Assembly: GCA_016199835.1 (NCBI GenBank)
Contig: JACQFX010000036.1
Location: 1 to 33,707 of the forward strand
DNA length: 33,707 nt
Reading direction: 5' to 3'
Source of the DNA: Nitrosomonadales bacterium
GTDB taxonomy: Bacteria > Pseudomonadota > Gammaproteobacteria > Burkholderiales > Gallionellaceae
Every line of letters begins with the position of its first letter. The first letter of the stretch is position 1. This document shows positions 7,467-16,144 of this stretch, one piece after another. The position numbers were made by a program, and so were the translations under genes. Below the pieces are notes generated by a model that was not told the DNA's origin, did not search any database, and saw only the letters and a program-made list of their open reading frames with translations.

Positions 7467-10123
7467 GCCCATTCCGCCTTCCGGCACAAACCGCGCATCT
7501 CGCAATAAGCGCAAGCCTCATCCACGCCATGCGCGGGCATGGCCGCACCGTCGCGTATCTGCGCGAACACGGCCGTCAGGCGCGCGATGTTGGCCTGTGC
7601 CAGTTGCGGCAGATCATGCGGCGGTGCGATCTGGATTACCTTGTCCTTTTCGATGCTGATGAATGCGGCCTCGTCGGCTTCGTACACGTGGGCGTAACAG
7701 GCCAGTTGCACGTCCTCGCCCGGCTCCTTGAGCTTGTTGTGCAGGCGCAGCGCATCCATCATTTTGTAATCCAGCACTTTGCTTGCGCGGTCCCGCGCAT
7801 CCACGCGGTCTATGCGTCCATGCAGCATCAACTCTGGTGTCAGCGGCAATTCGAACGGCACTTCACCGTTCTGGTAATGCCAGCCTTCCGCCTCGCTTTT
7901 GAGTTGCGCGTCGAGATAGGCGGGGATCGCCTGCTGCCAGCGCAGCAGCCAGGCGCGCGCCAGATAATCGTGCTTCACTGCGGGTGCAAATACTTCGTTG
8001 CTGATGCTGTGCAGCGCCTCGTCCAGAACTTTTCCGGCATGTGCATCGAGCAGCGGGAACCGCTGGTGGAAGCGGTGCAGGATGGCATGCACCCACTCGC
8101 CGTAATCGCGCTTTTCCACGCCTTCGCGCACTTCGTCGAGCTCGTTCAGGCGCAGCATATGGCGCGCATAATATTGATAGGGGCAGGCGACGAGGCTGTT
8201 GTAGCCGCTGGCCGAAATGCGTTGCGGGATGAGGCTTTGCGGCACGCTGGGCGTGGGCATGGCCGCCGCATCGGGCAAGGCGGAGTCGGCGCTGCGCACA
8301 TGCGCGCTTTGCAACAGCGCGCCCAGTTCGCGTTCCGCCAGGTCGTCGCCATAGGCCAGCTCATGCAGCGCGCGCAGCATTTCCAGATAGGGACTCAGCA
8401 GATTCGGTTCGCCGCATTTGCTTTCTTGCCAGGTCGCCAGCACCGTATCGTTCATTGCGAGCAGCGCCAGCAGGTCGTCGCGTTGCCGCGCCAGATGCGC
8501 TTCGCGCGTGGGCAATCCTAGGGTTGCGCGCACCGCATCGTTGAACCACATGCTGCCGTTGTCCGTGCCCGGCAGATGCGTCGCATCCGCGCCCAGCAGC
8601 AGCACGGCGTCGAAGCTGCGCCAGCGCGTGGCGGCGAGCGAAGTGAGCCGCACCGGGCTGTCTATGGATTTATCGCTGAAAGTATTTGCGTCGAGTTGCT
8701 GTGCCAGCCAGTGCCGCCATTCGGTGCGGCTGAACCGCGTGGGGTCTGCCGCCAGTTCCTGCTGCCAGGTTTGCAGCGCCTGCAATAATTGCGCGCCCGC
8801 CGCATCCGCTGCCAGCCCTTGCACCACGCCGAGTATGGACAGGCTTGCATTCAGCGCATGCAGCCAGCCGCTCAAGGTCGTGCTGCTCTTGCCCAGCACT
8901 TCCGCCGCCTGGCGCAAACGCACCAGCGCTGTCTGCATCCCGGCCTCGCCTTGCGCCAGATCGAGGAAGGCTTGCAGGTGTGAAGCCACGCCGTGTTTGC
9001 GCACCAGTTGTTCGAGTTGATAAACCACCTGCTTGCGCTCGCCCGGATTCTGGTCGGCGAAGATGAACGGCGACTTGAGCAGGTCGAGCAAGTCCTGATG
9101 GTAGAAGTCGCTTTGTAACGCATCCAGCCAGCGCATCAATAGCGTGCTCACCGACAGCGTGGACAGAGTCCAGCCGGTCTCGTCGCTCACCAGCACCTCG
9201 GCACGTTCCAGCAAGGCGCGCACGCGCCGCGCCACGAGACGGTCTTGCGCGACGATGGCGATGTTTTTTTTACCGGCCAGCAGCCAGCGCCGCACTTGCA
9301 CTTCGGCGGCATGCGCTTCCTGCTCCAGACCGTGCGCGCCGAACAGGCGCAGGCGGGTAGTCAACGCGGCATGCGGATGATGTTCGCGCAGGTGGGTGGC
9401 CTGCTCGCGCAAGTGCCTGTGGGGTGCGCGCAATGCCGCATCCGGCACCGCGTGCTGCTGTGCGCCCATTTCGCGCAGGTCGAATATCGTCACCGGCGCA
9501 CGTTCGGCATACGCCTCCAGAAAGCGTACCTCCGGCATGGCAAGACTGGATGCCACCAGCACATACAGCGGCGCATCCGCCTGTTGCGCCAACTGCGCCA
9601 GGCGCTGCTGTTGCGCGCGCGCCGCATCAAGTTCGCCGCTGGCGTTCATCGCGTACCACAGTTCATGCACCACGCGCGCTTCAAACTGCATGGCCACATT
9701 GCGCCTGGCCTGATAGGCGGCTTCCAGTTGCGCGAGAAAGTCCGCTTCGTTTTGCGGCAAGGCAACACGGTGCTGCGTCAGTTCATCCAGCAGCGCCAGC
9801 AGCTCGCGCGCGATGCCCCACAAGTCGGCGTCCTGAAACCAGCGGCGCGCGCGCAGCGCCTGATACAGGGTGGCGGCGCGGCAGGTGTCGGGAACGATAG
9901 CGCCAGCCAGGGGAATGGATTGCGTCCACTCGTTGAGCGTGAGCATCTGCGGCAGCAGCAGTGCCGGCAAGTTCGCCGTACGGGCCAGCGCCTGCGCCAG
10001 CGGTTGCACGACGTGGTGGTTGGGCAGCAGCACGATGGCGCGGCGCAGGTCGGGCGGTGCGTGCTGTGCGAGGATCGCGCGCGCGATGTTCCCGAAAAAA
10101 ACGGTGGCTGTGGTTTGCGTCAC
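7463..10123 (-). CDS. addB: AddB-type helicase-like/PD-(D/E)XK nuclease subunit with Fe-S cysteines
   Basis: The 886-residue partner of AddA has an N-terminal helicase-like region without an obvious Walker A motif, as in AddB proteins that lost ATPase activity, and a C-terminal RecB-type nuclease. Nuclease residues are Asp772 in HGRIDR and Asp785-Tyr-Lys787 in LDYKMMD. Four cysteines fit the AddB iron-sulfur staple: Cys647 in ACPYQYYAR and Cys871, Cys874 and Cys880 in CAYCEMRGLC. The start is a GTG with a weak ribosome binding site. It lies 34 bases downstream of a 62-aa membrane protein gene and overlaps addA by four bases. In betaproteobacteria the pair is often annotated only as PD-(D/E)XK nuclease plus UvrD-helicase; the cysteine pattern supports AddB. 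Confidence 0.88.
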   Translation of the reverse strand: MTQTTATVFFGNIARAILAQHAPPDLRRAIVLLPNHHVVQPLAQALARTANLPALLLPQMLTLNEWTQSIPLAGAIVPDTCRAATLYQALRARRWFQDADLWGIARELLALLDELTQHRVALPQNEADFLAQLEAAYQARRNVAMQFEARVVHELWYAMNASGELDAARAQQQRLAQLAQQADAPLYVLVASSLAMPEVRFLEAYAERAPVTIFDLREMGAQQHAVPDAALRAPHRHLREQATHLREHHPHAALTTRLRLFGAHGLEQEAHAAEVQVRRWLLAGKKNIAIVAQDRLVARRVRALLERAEVLVSDETGWTLSTLSVSTLLMRWLDALQSDFYHQDLLDLLKSPFIFADQNPGERKQVVYQLEQLVRKHGVASHLQAFLDLAQGEAGMQTALVRLRQAAEVLGKSSTTLSGWLHALNASLSILGVVQGLAADAAGAQLLQALQTWQQELAADPTRFSRTEWRHWLAQQLDANTFSDKSIDSPVRLTSLAATRWRSFDAVLLLGADATHLPGTDNGSMWFNDAVRATLGLPTREAHLARQRDDLLALLAMNDTVLATWQESKCGEPNLLSPYLEMLRALHELAYGDDLAERELGALLQSAHVRSADSALPDAAAMPTPSVPQSLIPQRISASGYNSLVACPYQYYARHMLRLNELDEVREGVEKRDYGEWVHAILHRFHQRFPLLDAHAGKVLDEALHSISNEVFAPAVKHDYLARAWLLRWQQAIPAYLDAQLKSEAEGWHYQNGEVPFELPLTPELMLHGRIDRVDARDRASKVLDYKMMDALRLHNKLKEPGEDVQLACYAHVYEADEAAFISIEKDKVIQIAPPHDLPQLAQANIARLTAVFAQIRDGAAMPAHGVDEACAYCEMRGLCRKAEWA

Positions 10124-10157
10124 TTAAGGGCCGTAGGTAATTGGCATATTGATCAGA

Positions 10158-10346
10158 TCAAAACAGTATGAAATATTTCTTTCTCCTCGTATAAGTCAAT
10201 GCCCACGCGCCTATGGTCAGCACCCATGCAATGATCTTCACCATGGGCGATTGAAAAACCAGTATGTCCAGTTGCAGCACCAGGGTGAAAGCGGTGAAGT
10301 TGAATGCCACTATCGCGAAGATGATGGATTGGGGCAGCTTGAGCAT
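10158..10346 (-). CDS. Small two-helix membrane protein of unknown function
   Basis: The 62-residue product has two hydrophobic segments, about residues 7-27 (IIFAIVAFNFTAFTLVLQL) and 35-51 (MVKIIAWVLTIGAWALT), and a basic tail (YTRRKKYF), consistent with a small inner-membrane protein. An AAGGAATA ribosome binding site precedes the ATG. It sits 25 bases after the VWA-protein gene and 34 bases before addB on the same strand, so it is probably cotranscribed with both. I do not recognise a family. Its place beside a MoxR/VWA pair suggests it could belong to the membrane target of that chaperone system, which is speculation. Confidence 0.65.
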   Translation of the reverse strand: MLKLPQSIIFAIVAFNFTAFTLVLQLDILVFQSPMVKIIAWVLTIGAWALTYTRRKKYFILF

Positions 10347-10371
10347 GAGCGATATTCCTTGTCGATACTGT

Positions 10372-12153
10372 TTAGCGGGTCAGCCCCGCATAGATGAGCA
10401 GCACTTTTTCAGGCAGGCATTTTACGTGATCGACCACCATATAGTTCATCGCGCCGAATATTCTGGATACATAGCGGTCGGCAGCGGGATCGAGACTGAT
10501 GCAGTAGGTGTGGATGCCATTGCGCTTGGCGTCCTCGACCGATTTTTTGGTGTCGTCGTGCAGGTATTGCCGATCCGGGGAATCGACGTCCGAGGGCTCG
10601 CCGTCGGTCAGGATGAGCAATAACTTCTTGCTGGATTTCTGTTCGTTCAGATGATGGGTCGCGTGGCGTATCGCTGCACCCATGCGGGTGCCGCGCCGTC
10701 CTGTCATGCCGGCGATGCTGGCTTTCGGGCCATCATCCCAGGGCTGGCCGAAATCCTTCATGCGGAAATATTCGACGAAGTGGCGGCTGTCGGAATAGAA
10801 GCCGTGGATGGCGAACGGGTCGCCGACCGCTGCGATGGCTTCCGCAAACAGGACGCTGGATTGCTGGGTGAGTTGCAGCGCGGTGTGTTCGCGCTCCTGC
10901 ACTTTTTCGTTCATCGAGCGGGAGAGGTCGAGCAGCATCAGCACCGAGATGTCGCGGGTCTTGCGTATCGAACGCATCATGATGCGTGGATCGGGCTGCA
11001 AGCCCATCCGCATATCGGTTTGCGCGCGAACGGCGGCATTGATGTCTATCTCGTCTCCCACTTCGAGTTTACGGGCGCGGTGGGCCGCCCCGTCGCGGAT
11101 GGCGCGCAGCAGGGCTTTCATGCGCGAGATGAGCGGGCCGTTCTGCGCGACGATGGCATCTATGATTTTCAGGTCGCCGGCTTCGGGTTCCCTTTCCCGC
11201 AAAGTCACCCAGGCCAGATCCTCGGTGCGGTTGCGGTAATTCCATTCCGGATAGAAGAAGGTTCCGGAAGCCGCCTTCCCGTCTTCCGCTGTGTCGAGTA
11301 TCTGCATCGGGCGCTTCCGTGGATCCTTGTTGCCTTCTTCCTCTATGCCCACGGTGGATTGGGACATGAAATAGGGATTGATCACTTCGAGCGGCTCGCC
11401 GCGCCGCCGCCACAAGAAGCGGTTGTCGTCGCGGTAGGGGACGTCCTGCGCATCCGAGTGTGCATGGAACTTGATTCTCTTCGCGCGAAACGAATCCGCG
11501 AGCTTCAAGCCTACGCTCAAGGAAATCTGCTGCTCATCAGGATTGGCCGCATTGAATAACGCACGCGCTTGCACGACCCAGGGATCATCATCCGGATAGT
11601 TCTCATCGAGCAATGCACGCGCAAGGCGAGCCAGATAATTTCCTGCGGTCGGATTATCCTGCGGAGTGGCCGTGTGCTGCATGGCCCAGAGGCGTTTCAG
11701 TCCGGGGAATCTGCGGATAGCCAACGCTTCCACGCGCGCGTCCTCGATTGCGGAGATCATGGCGATCTGCCATTTATCGAGCGAGCGCGCAGACAGGCGT
11801 TCCTCTGTATAAATCAGATGGCAAGCGGCATGGGCGGCAGCGGCACGATATATCTCCAGCCCCGTGACGCGCCGGCCGCCATCCGTTGTGCGAGCGTAAA
11901 AAACCTCGGGCAGATGGATGCGGAAATGTTCGATGAACGGTTGGCTGGCTGCATCTTCCCCGGATTCGACCTGGCTTTGTTGCACGATGAAATCGCAGTC
12001 CCACAAGGCGCGCAGATAGATGCGGAGGCGGCGCTGGACATCGGTGAACCGGGTTTGTTCGCGCGCGTCGTCCTCCGCAGGCAACTCCTGCCGGGAGGCC
12101 GAACTGAGGTAGTTCTTTAGTCCGGTTGCGAGACGGTCGAGGACGGCTTTCAT
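10372..12153 (-). CDS. CbbO/NorD-type von Willebrand factor A domain protein
   Basis: The 593-residue product has a helical N-terminal region and a C-terminal VWA domain. The MIDAS motif Asp409-Leu-Ser411-Arg-Ser413 lies in LMLLDLSRSMN, and a later TDGEPSD strand fits the fold. Such proteins act as substrate adaptors for MoxR-type AAA+ ATPases: CbbO with CbbQ activates RuBisCO, and NorD with NorQ matures nitric oxide reductase. The gene follows a CbbQ/NorQ-type ATPase after a 119-base gap holding a palindromic repeat. No RuBisCO or nor genes are in the window, so the client cannot be assigned; 593 residues is nearer, from memory, to NorD than to the longer CbbO. The ATG at 12153 has no obvious ribosome binding site, so the start is less certain than the gene. 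Confidence 0.85.
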   Translation of the reverse strand: MKAVLDRLATGLKNYLSSASRQELPAEDDAREQTRFTDVQRRLRIYLRALWDCDFIVQQSQVESGEDAASQPFIEHFRIHLPEVFYARTTDGGRRVTGLEIYRAAAAHAACHLIYTEERLSARSLDKWQIAMISAIEDARVEALAIRRFPGLKRLWAMQHTATPQDNPTAGNYLARLARALLDENYPDDDPWVVQARALFNAANPDEQQISLSVGLKLADSFRAKRIKFHAHSDAQDVPYRDDNRFLWRRRGEPLEVINPYFMSQSTVGIEEEGNKDPRKRPMQILDTAEDGKAASGTFFYPEWNYRNRTEDLAWVTLREREPEAGDLKIIDAIVAQNGPLISRMKALLRAIRDGAAHRARKLEVGDEIDINAAVRAQTDMRMGLQPDPRIMMRSIRKTRDISVLMLLDLSRSMNEKVQEREHTALQLTQQSSVLFAEAIAAVGDPFAIHGFYSDSRHFVEYFRMKDFGQPWDDGPKASIAGMTGRRGTRMGAAIRHATHHLNEQKSSKKLLLILTDGEPSDVDSPDRQYLHDDTKKSVEDAKRNGIHTYCISLDPAADRYVSRIFGAMNYMVVDHVKCLPEKVLLIYAGLTR

Positions 12154-12176
12154 GTAAAAATTATCGTTCAGTTTTT

Positions 12177-12220
12177 GTAGGTCGGGCTTTGCCCACCATG
12201 TCAGGCAAAGCCCGACCTAC
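12177..12220. repeat. Inverted repeat of the GTAGGTCGGGC family between the MoxR and VWA genes
   Basis: Two perfect 17-base arms (GTAGGTCGGGCTTTGCC and its complement) flank a 10-base spacer. It is one of five related copies in the window. Lying between two genes of an operon, it could form an mRNA hairpin that attenuates or protects the transcript. Confidence 0.85.
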
Positions 12221-12272
12221 ATTGGATTCCGGTTCATCCTGCCTGAGGTCATAGAGATCATCCCGTTCACGT

Positions 12273-13079
12273 CTAGCCGAAATACGTAGTCACCGCCGCA
12301 TCCAGCGCATCGCGCATATCTACATCGTCGGTGATCGGCGACACCAGCGCGACGCGGCAAGCCCGTTTCGGGGCCAGATGTTTGGCGATCAGGTTGCCCG
12401 CGTAGATCAGCATGCGTGTGGAGATGCCTTCGTCCAGTCCGTGGCCCTTGAGGTTGCGCGCCATTTTCGCAATGTGCACCAGCTTGCCCGCGATCTCCTG
12501 GGTAACGCCGGTCTCATGCGCGACGATCTCCTGTTCGATCGCATGCTCGGGATAATTGAAATCGAGCGCGCCGAAGCGCTGCTTGGTGGATTGCTTGAGA
12601 TCCTTCATCACGCTCTGGTAGCCTGGATTGAATGAAATCACGAGCTGGAAATCGGGATGGGCATGCACCAGTTCGCTGGTCTTTTCCAGTGGCAGCACCC
12701 GGCGGCTATCGGTGAGCGGATGGATCACCACGGTGGTGTCCTGGCGCGCTTCCACGATCTCGTCGAGATAGCAGATCGCGCCATAACGCGCCGCGATGGC
12801 CAGCGGCCCGTCCTGCCAGCGCGTGCCGTTGGCATCGAGCAGGAAGCGGCCCACCAGATCGGAGGTGGTCATGTCTTCGTTGCAGGCGACGGTGATCAGC
12901 GGCTTGCCGAGTTTCCACGCCATGTATTCGATGAAGCGCGTTTTGCCGCAGCCGGTCGGGCCTTTGAGCATCATCGGCATGCGCTCGGCATAGGCCGCCT
13001 CATACACCGCGATCTCATCCGACACGGCGCGGTAGTAGGGCTCTTTCTCGATACGGTATTGGCCGATGATGTCGCTCAT
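12273..13079 (-). CDS. CbbQ/NorQ-type MoxR-family AAA+ ATPase
   Basis: The 268-residue product is a MoxR-family AAA+ ATPase with Walker A GPTGCGKT (residues 40-47), Walker B CYLDEI (103-108), a sensor-like SFNPGYQ segment and the family ending VSPITDD...ALDAAVTTYF. CbbQ and NorQ form ring ATPases that, with VWA partners, remodel RuBisCO or nitric oxide reductase. The start at 13079 is chosen because AAGGAA lies six bases upstream and MSDIIGQYRIEKEPYY is the family N-terminus; an in-frame start at 13094 is less likely. The VWA gene follows and a glutamine amidotransferase gene precedes it on the same strand. The absence of client genes leaves CbbQ versus NorQ open. Confidence 0.9.
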   Translation of the reverse strand: MSDIIGQYRIEKEPYYRAVSDEIAVYEAAYAERMPMMLKGPTGCGKTRFIEYMAWKLGKPLITVACNEDMTTSDLVGRFLLDANGTRWQDGPLAIAARYGAICYLDEIVEARQDTTVVIHPLTDSRRVLPLEKTSELVHAHPDFQLVISFNPGYQSVMKDLKQSTKQRFGALDFNYPEHAIEQEIVAHETGVTQEIAGKLVHIAKMARNLKGHGLDEGISTRMLIYAGNLIAKHLAPKRACRVALVSPITDDVDMRDALDAAVTTYFG

Positions 13080-13134
13080 TACGGTTCCTTGCATTGCAAT
13101 TTATATCGTGGGTGGCTGGTGGCCATCGTAGTGA

Positions 13135-13839
13135 CTATGCCAGCCCTGCGATCCAGTGCTGGTAAAGCTGCCGCGCGACGGCGTGCAGTTGCGGCAGCTT
13201 GTCTGCCATTTGCGCCTGCATGACCGATGCGGATTGCACGGCGGGGCTGCTGGTGCTGGCGGCGATCTCGTCCGTTCCCACCGCACACCAGTCGCGGATC
13301 ATTTCCTCGGTCATTTCCACATGGCATTGCAGCGCGAGATGTTTGCCGATGGCCCAGGCCTGATGCGCGCAATGCGCGCTGGACAATAGGTGGATCGCAC
13401 CTTGCGGCAGGCTGAAGGTCTCGCCGTGCCAGTGGAAGGCGTCGAACGGTTGCGTGTCGCCGAACCATGTGCGCGCCACCTCGTTGTCCGAGACCGTTGC
13501 GCGGCCCCAGCCTATCTCCTTCACCGGATTGCGCGTAACCGCGCCGCCGAGTGCCCTGGACATGAGCTGTCCGCCGAGGCAGTGGCCCAGCACGGGGATG
13601 TCGAGCGCCACGGCAGCGCGGATCAGCGCCAGCACCTGCGGTATCCACGGCAGGTCGTCGTTCACGCTCATCGGCCCGCCCATGAACACCAGCCCCGACC
13701 AGGCCGATGCATCATGCGGCACGGCCTCGCCCGCATCTATGCGAATGAGCTGCCACGGAATGTTTTGCGCGTCGAGGAATTCGGCGAAATAGCCGGGGCC
13801 TTCGGTGTGCATGTGACGGAAGATGGCGATGGGTTTCAT
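13135..13839 (-). CDS. Class I glutamine amidotransferase-like protein
   Basis: The 234-residue product is a stand-alone class I glutamine amidotransferase (GATase1), annotated in many genomes as type 1 glutamine amidotransferase or GMP synthase-like. The nucleophile is Cys87 in LGHCLGGQLM, and the His173/Glu175 pair in QCHVEMT completes the triad. A GGPMSVND block near residue 54 forms the expected oxyanion region. No synthetase domain is attached and no partner is obvious, so the acceptor of the ammonia is unknown; relatives act on gamma-glutamyl compounds. It is the first gene of the minus-strand run leading through the MoxR/VWA pair to addBA, with 55 bases before the ATPase gene. The ribosome binding site is weak. 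Confidence 0.85.
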   Translation of the reverse strand: MKPIAIFRHMHTEGPGYFAEFLDAQNIPWQLIRIDAGEAVPHDASAWSGLVFMGGPMSVNDDLPWIPQVLALIRAAVALDIPVLGHCLGGQLMSRALGGAVTRNPVKEIGWGRATVSDNEVARTWFGDTQPFDAFHWHGETFSLPQGAIHLLSSAHCAHQAWAIGKHLALQCHVEMTEEMIRDWCAVGTDEIAASTSSPAVQSASVMQAQMADKLPQLHAVARQLYQHWIAGLA

Positions 13840-13908
13840 GGGTGGATTCGCTCTCGGGATGGTCGTGGCGCGCAGTCAATGATACCTGCCCGACAATAGC
13901 AATAATTG

Positions 13909-13937
13909 TTGACTTATTTACTCGGTAATAGTATGTT
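13909..13937 (+). promoter_or_regulatory. Candidate sigma-70 promoter for the 37-aa peptide gene
   Basis: TTGACT (13909-13914, 5/6 match) is followed after 17 bases by TATGTT (13932-13937, 4/6 match), placing transcription start about 80 bases before the peptide ATG. The surrounding DNA is AT-rich. An imperfect inverted repeat, GGTAAT and ATACC, overlaps the -10 region (about 13924-13942) and might be an operator. Confidence 0.5.
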
Positions 13938-14023
13938 AATACCACAGTTTGCGGAAGCGGCAAATTGTAGTGAGCCAGTTCCGCCACTCGTTTTCCCCAG
14001 CTTACTTACAGGAGGTTGACATC

Positions 14024-14137
14024 ATGGACAAGACACTCCAATTCGGCAATCCGGAAATGCCGCCAGAGGATCGCGATTTTTATATCGAGTTTGGCGCAAG
14101 CACTGCACTGGCCTGGGCCATTGTGCTTCTGGTTTGA
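14024..14137 (+). CDS. Autonomous 37-aa peptide, possible single-span membrane protein
   Basis: A 37-codon gene starts with ATG at 14024 after one of the strongest ribosome binding sites in the window (ACAGGAGGT, about 7 bases upstream). The product begins MDKTLQFGNPEMPPEDRDFY, an acidic soluble half, and ends in a hydrophobic stretch (ASTALAWAIVLLV) that stops at the C-terminus, so it could be a short tail-anchored peptide or subunit. A promoter-like element lies upstream and an intrinsic terminator follows 26 bases after the stop, which argues for a real single-gene unit. The frame is open upstream to 13949, but only the 14024 start has a ribosome binding site. I do not recognise the family. 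Candidate roles, such as a small subunit of a membrane complex, are speculation. Confidence 0.7.
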   Translation: MDKTLQFGNPEMPPEDRDFYIEFGASTALAWAIVLLV

Positions 14138-14163
14138 ATTTTCACTCGATTGAGGCAGAGACA

Positions 14164-14194
14164 GATAAGGGCGGGTGACCGCCCTTATCGTTTT
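14164..14194 (+). terminator. Rho-independent terminator after the 37-aa peptide gene
   Basis: A perfect 11-bp stem (GATAAGGGCGG and its complement) encloses the loop GTGA and is followed by GTTTT. It lies between the peptide gene and convergent htpG; the T-run favours termination on the plus strand. Confidence 0.8.
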
Positions 14195-14208
14195 CCCGGA
14201 GAGCCGTA

Positions 14209-16110
14209 TTACTTTCCGCCCATCTCCAGCATGAGCTGATTCACCCGCTTCACAAAGCTGGCCGGATCATCGAGCTGTCCACCTTCGGCCAGCAGCGCCT
14301 GGTCGAACAGCACTGCTGCCCAGTCGTCGAACCTGGCTTCTTCGTATTTCAGACGCAGCACCACCGGATGCTTGGGGTTGATCTCGAGTATCGGCTGCGA
14401 AGTCGGCGCTTTCTGTCCGGCGGCTTTCAGCATGCGCGCGAGGTTGGCCCCGATGTCGTGTTCGTCCGCGACCAGACAGGCGGGCGAGTCGGTCAGGCGA
14501 TGGGTGACGCGCACGTCCTTGACGCGCCCGGTGAGGCTGCCCTTGATCTTGTCGGCCAGGTCTTTCAACTCGTCGGCTTCCTTGGCCTGTTCCTGCTTCT
14601 CGGCTTCATCTTCGAGTTTGCCTAAATCCAGACCGCCCTTGGCGACCGAGACCAGCTCCTTGCCCTCGAATTCGGTGAAGTGCGAAACGACCCATTCGTC
14701 CACGCGATCAGACAGCAGCAGCACTTCGATGCCTTTCTTGCGGAACACTTCGAGGTGCGGGCTGTTCTTCGCGGCGTTGAAGGTTTCGGCGGTGACGTAG
14801 TAGATCTTTTCCTGGCCTTCTTTCATGCGAGCCATGTAGTCCTTCAGCGACACGGTCTGATCCGTCGTGTCGGCCAGTGTCGAGGCAAATCGCAACAACC
14901 CGGCGATCTTGTCCTTGTTGGCGAAATCCTCGCCCATGCCTTCCTTCAGCACGTTGCCGAATTCGCCCCAGAATTTGGCGTACTTCTCCGCCTCGTTGTC
15001 GGCCAGGTCGGACAGCAGGCCCAGCACCTTGCCGGTGCAGCCTTTGCGTATGGCCTCGATGTCTTTCGATTCCTGCAATATCTCGCGCGACACGTTGAGC
15101 GGCAGGTCGGCGGAATCCACCACGCCGCGCACGAAGCGCAGGTATTGCGGCATCAGTTGCTCGGCATCGTCCATGATGAACACGCGGCGCACATAGAGCT
15201 TGATGCCGTGGCGCGCATTGCGATCCCACATATCGAACGGTGCACGTCCGGGGATGTACAGCAACTGCGTGTATTCCTGCCGCCCTTCGACGCGCGCATG
15301 CGTCCACGCCAGCGGGTCGTCGAAGTCGTGGCCGACGTGTTTGTAGAATTCCTTGTACTGCTCTTCGGTGATCTCGTTCTTGCTGCGCGCCCACAGGGCG
15401 GAGGCCTGATTGACGGTCTCGTCTTCGTCGAGGATTTCGTTCTTGCCTTCCTTCCACTCTTCCTTCTTCATCAGGATGGGCTGGACGATGTGGTTGGAAT
15501 ATTTGCGGATGATGCCGCGCAGTTTGTGGCCTTCGATCAGGTCGCTCTGATCTTCGCGCAGATGCAGCGTGATCTCGGTTCCGCGCGTTTGTTTGTCCAG
15601 CATCTCGATGGAGAATTCGCCGCCGCCGTCGGATTCCCAGCGCACGCCCTGATCGGTGTGCTCGCCCGCGCGGCGCGTCAGCACCGTCACTTTGTCGGCG
15701 ACGATGAAGGCGGAATAGAAACCTACGCCGAACTGGCCGATCAGGTTGGCGTCATTCTGCTGGTCGCCGGACAAGCGCGTGAAGAATTCGCGCGTGCCGG
15801 ATTTTGCGATCGTGCCGAGATTGGCGATGACCTCGTCGCGGTTCATGCCTATGCCGTTGTCGGCGATGGTCAGCGTGTGCGCGTCCTTGTCATAGGCGAT
15901 GCGGATGTTGAGTTCGGAATCGTTCTCGAACAGGCTGGCATTATGCAGCGCCTCGAAACGCAGTTTGTCGCAGGCATCGGAGGCGTTGGAAACCAGCTCG
16001 CGCAGAAAGATCTCGCGGTTGGAATACAGCGAGTGGATCATCAGTTGCAGCAGTTGTTTGACTTCGGTCTGGAAGCCCAGCGTTTCGCGGCTGGCGGTGG
16101 TTTCTGTCAT
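14209..16110 (-). CDS. htpG: HtpG, bacterial Hsp90 chaperone
   Basis: The 633-residue product is full-length Hsp90. The N-terminal GHKL ATPase domain has the [14 protein letters not shown] helix with the catalytic Glu, the DNGIGM motif, the GTIAKSGT segment and the [11 protein letters not shown] lid. The middle domain carries the [11 protein letters not shown] segment and the conserved Arg loop, and the C-terminal dimerisation domain ends in MLEMGGK. It acts as a cytosolic ATP-dependent dimeric chaperone. The ATG has a GAGGAGA ribosome binding site. It is the last gene of the xseB-to-htpG minus-strand run, 34 bases after the glycosyltransferase gene. No heat-shock promoter was recognised immediately upstream, but that gap is very short. 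Confidence 0.98.
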   Translation of the reverse strand: MTETTASRETLGFQTEVKQLLQLMIHSLYSNREIFLRELVSNASDACDKLRFEALHNASLFENDSELNIRIAYDKDAHTLTIADNGIGMNRDEVIANLGTIAKSGTREFFTRLSGDQQNDANLIGQFGVGFYSAFIVADKVTVLTRRAGEHTDQGVRWESDGGGEFSIEMLDKQTRGTEITLHLREDQSDLIEGHKLRGIIRKYSNHIVQPILMKKEEWKEGKNEILDEDETVNQASALWARSKNEITEEQYKEFYKHVGHDFDDPLAWTHARVEGRQEYTQLLYIPGRAPFDMWDRNARHGIKLYVRRVFIMDDAEQLMPQYLRFVRGVVDSADLPLNVSREILQESKDIEAIRKGCTGKVLGLLSDLADNEAEKYAKFWGEFGNVLKEGMGEDFANKDKIAGLLRFASTLADTTDQTVSLKDYMARMKEGQEKIYYVTAETFNAAKNSPHLEVFRKKGIEVLLLSDRVDEWVVSHFTEFEGKELVSVAKGGLDLGKLEDEAEKQEQAKEADELKDLADKIKGSLTGRVKDVRVTHRLTDSPACLVADEHDIGANLARMLKAAGQKAPTSQPILEINPKHPVVLRLKYEEARFDDWAAVLFDQALLAEGGQLDDPASFVKRVNQLMLEMGGK

Positions 16111-16144
16111 GGGGGTCTCCTCAGTTGGTTAAAGCAAAGCGCAG

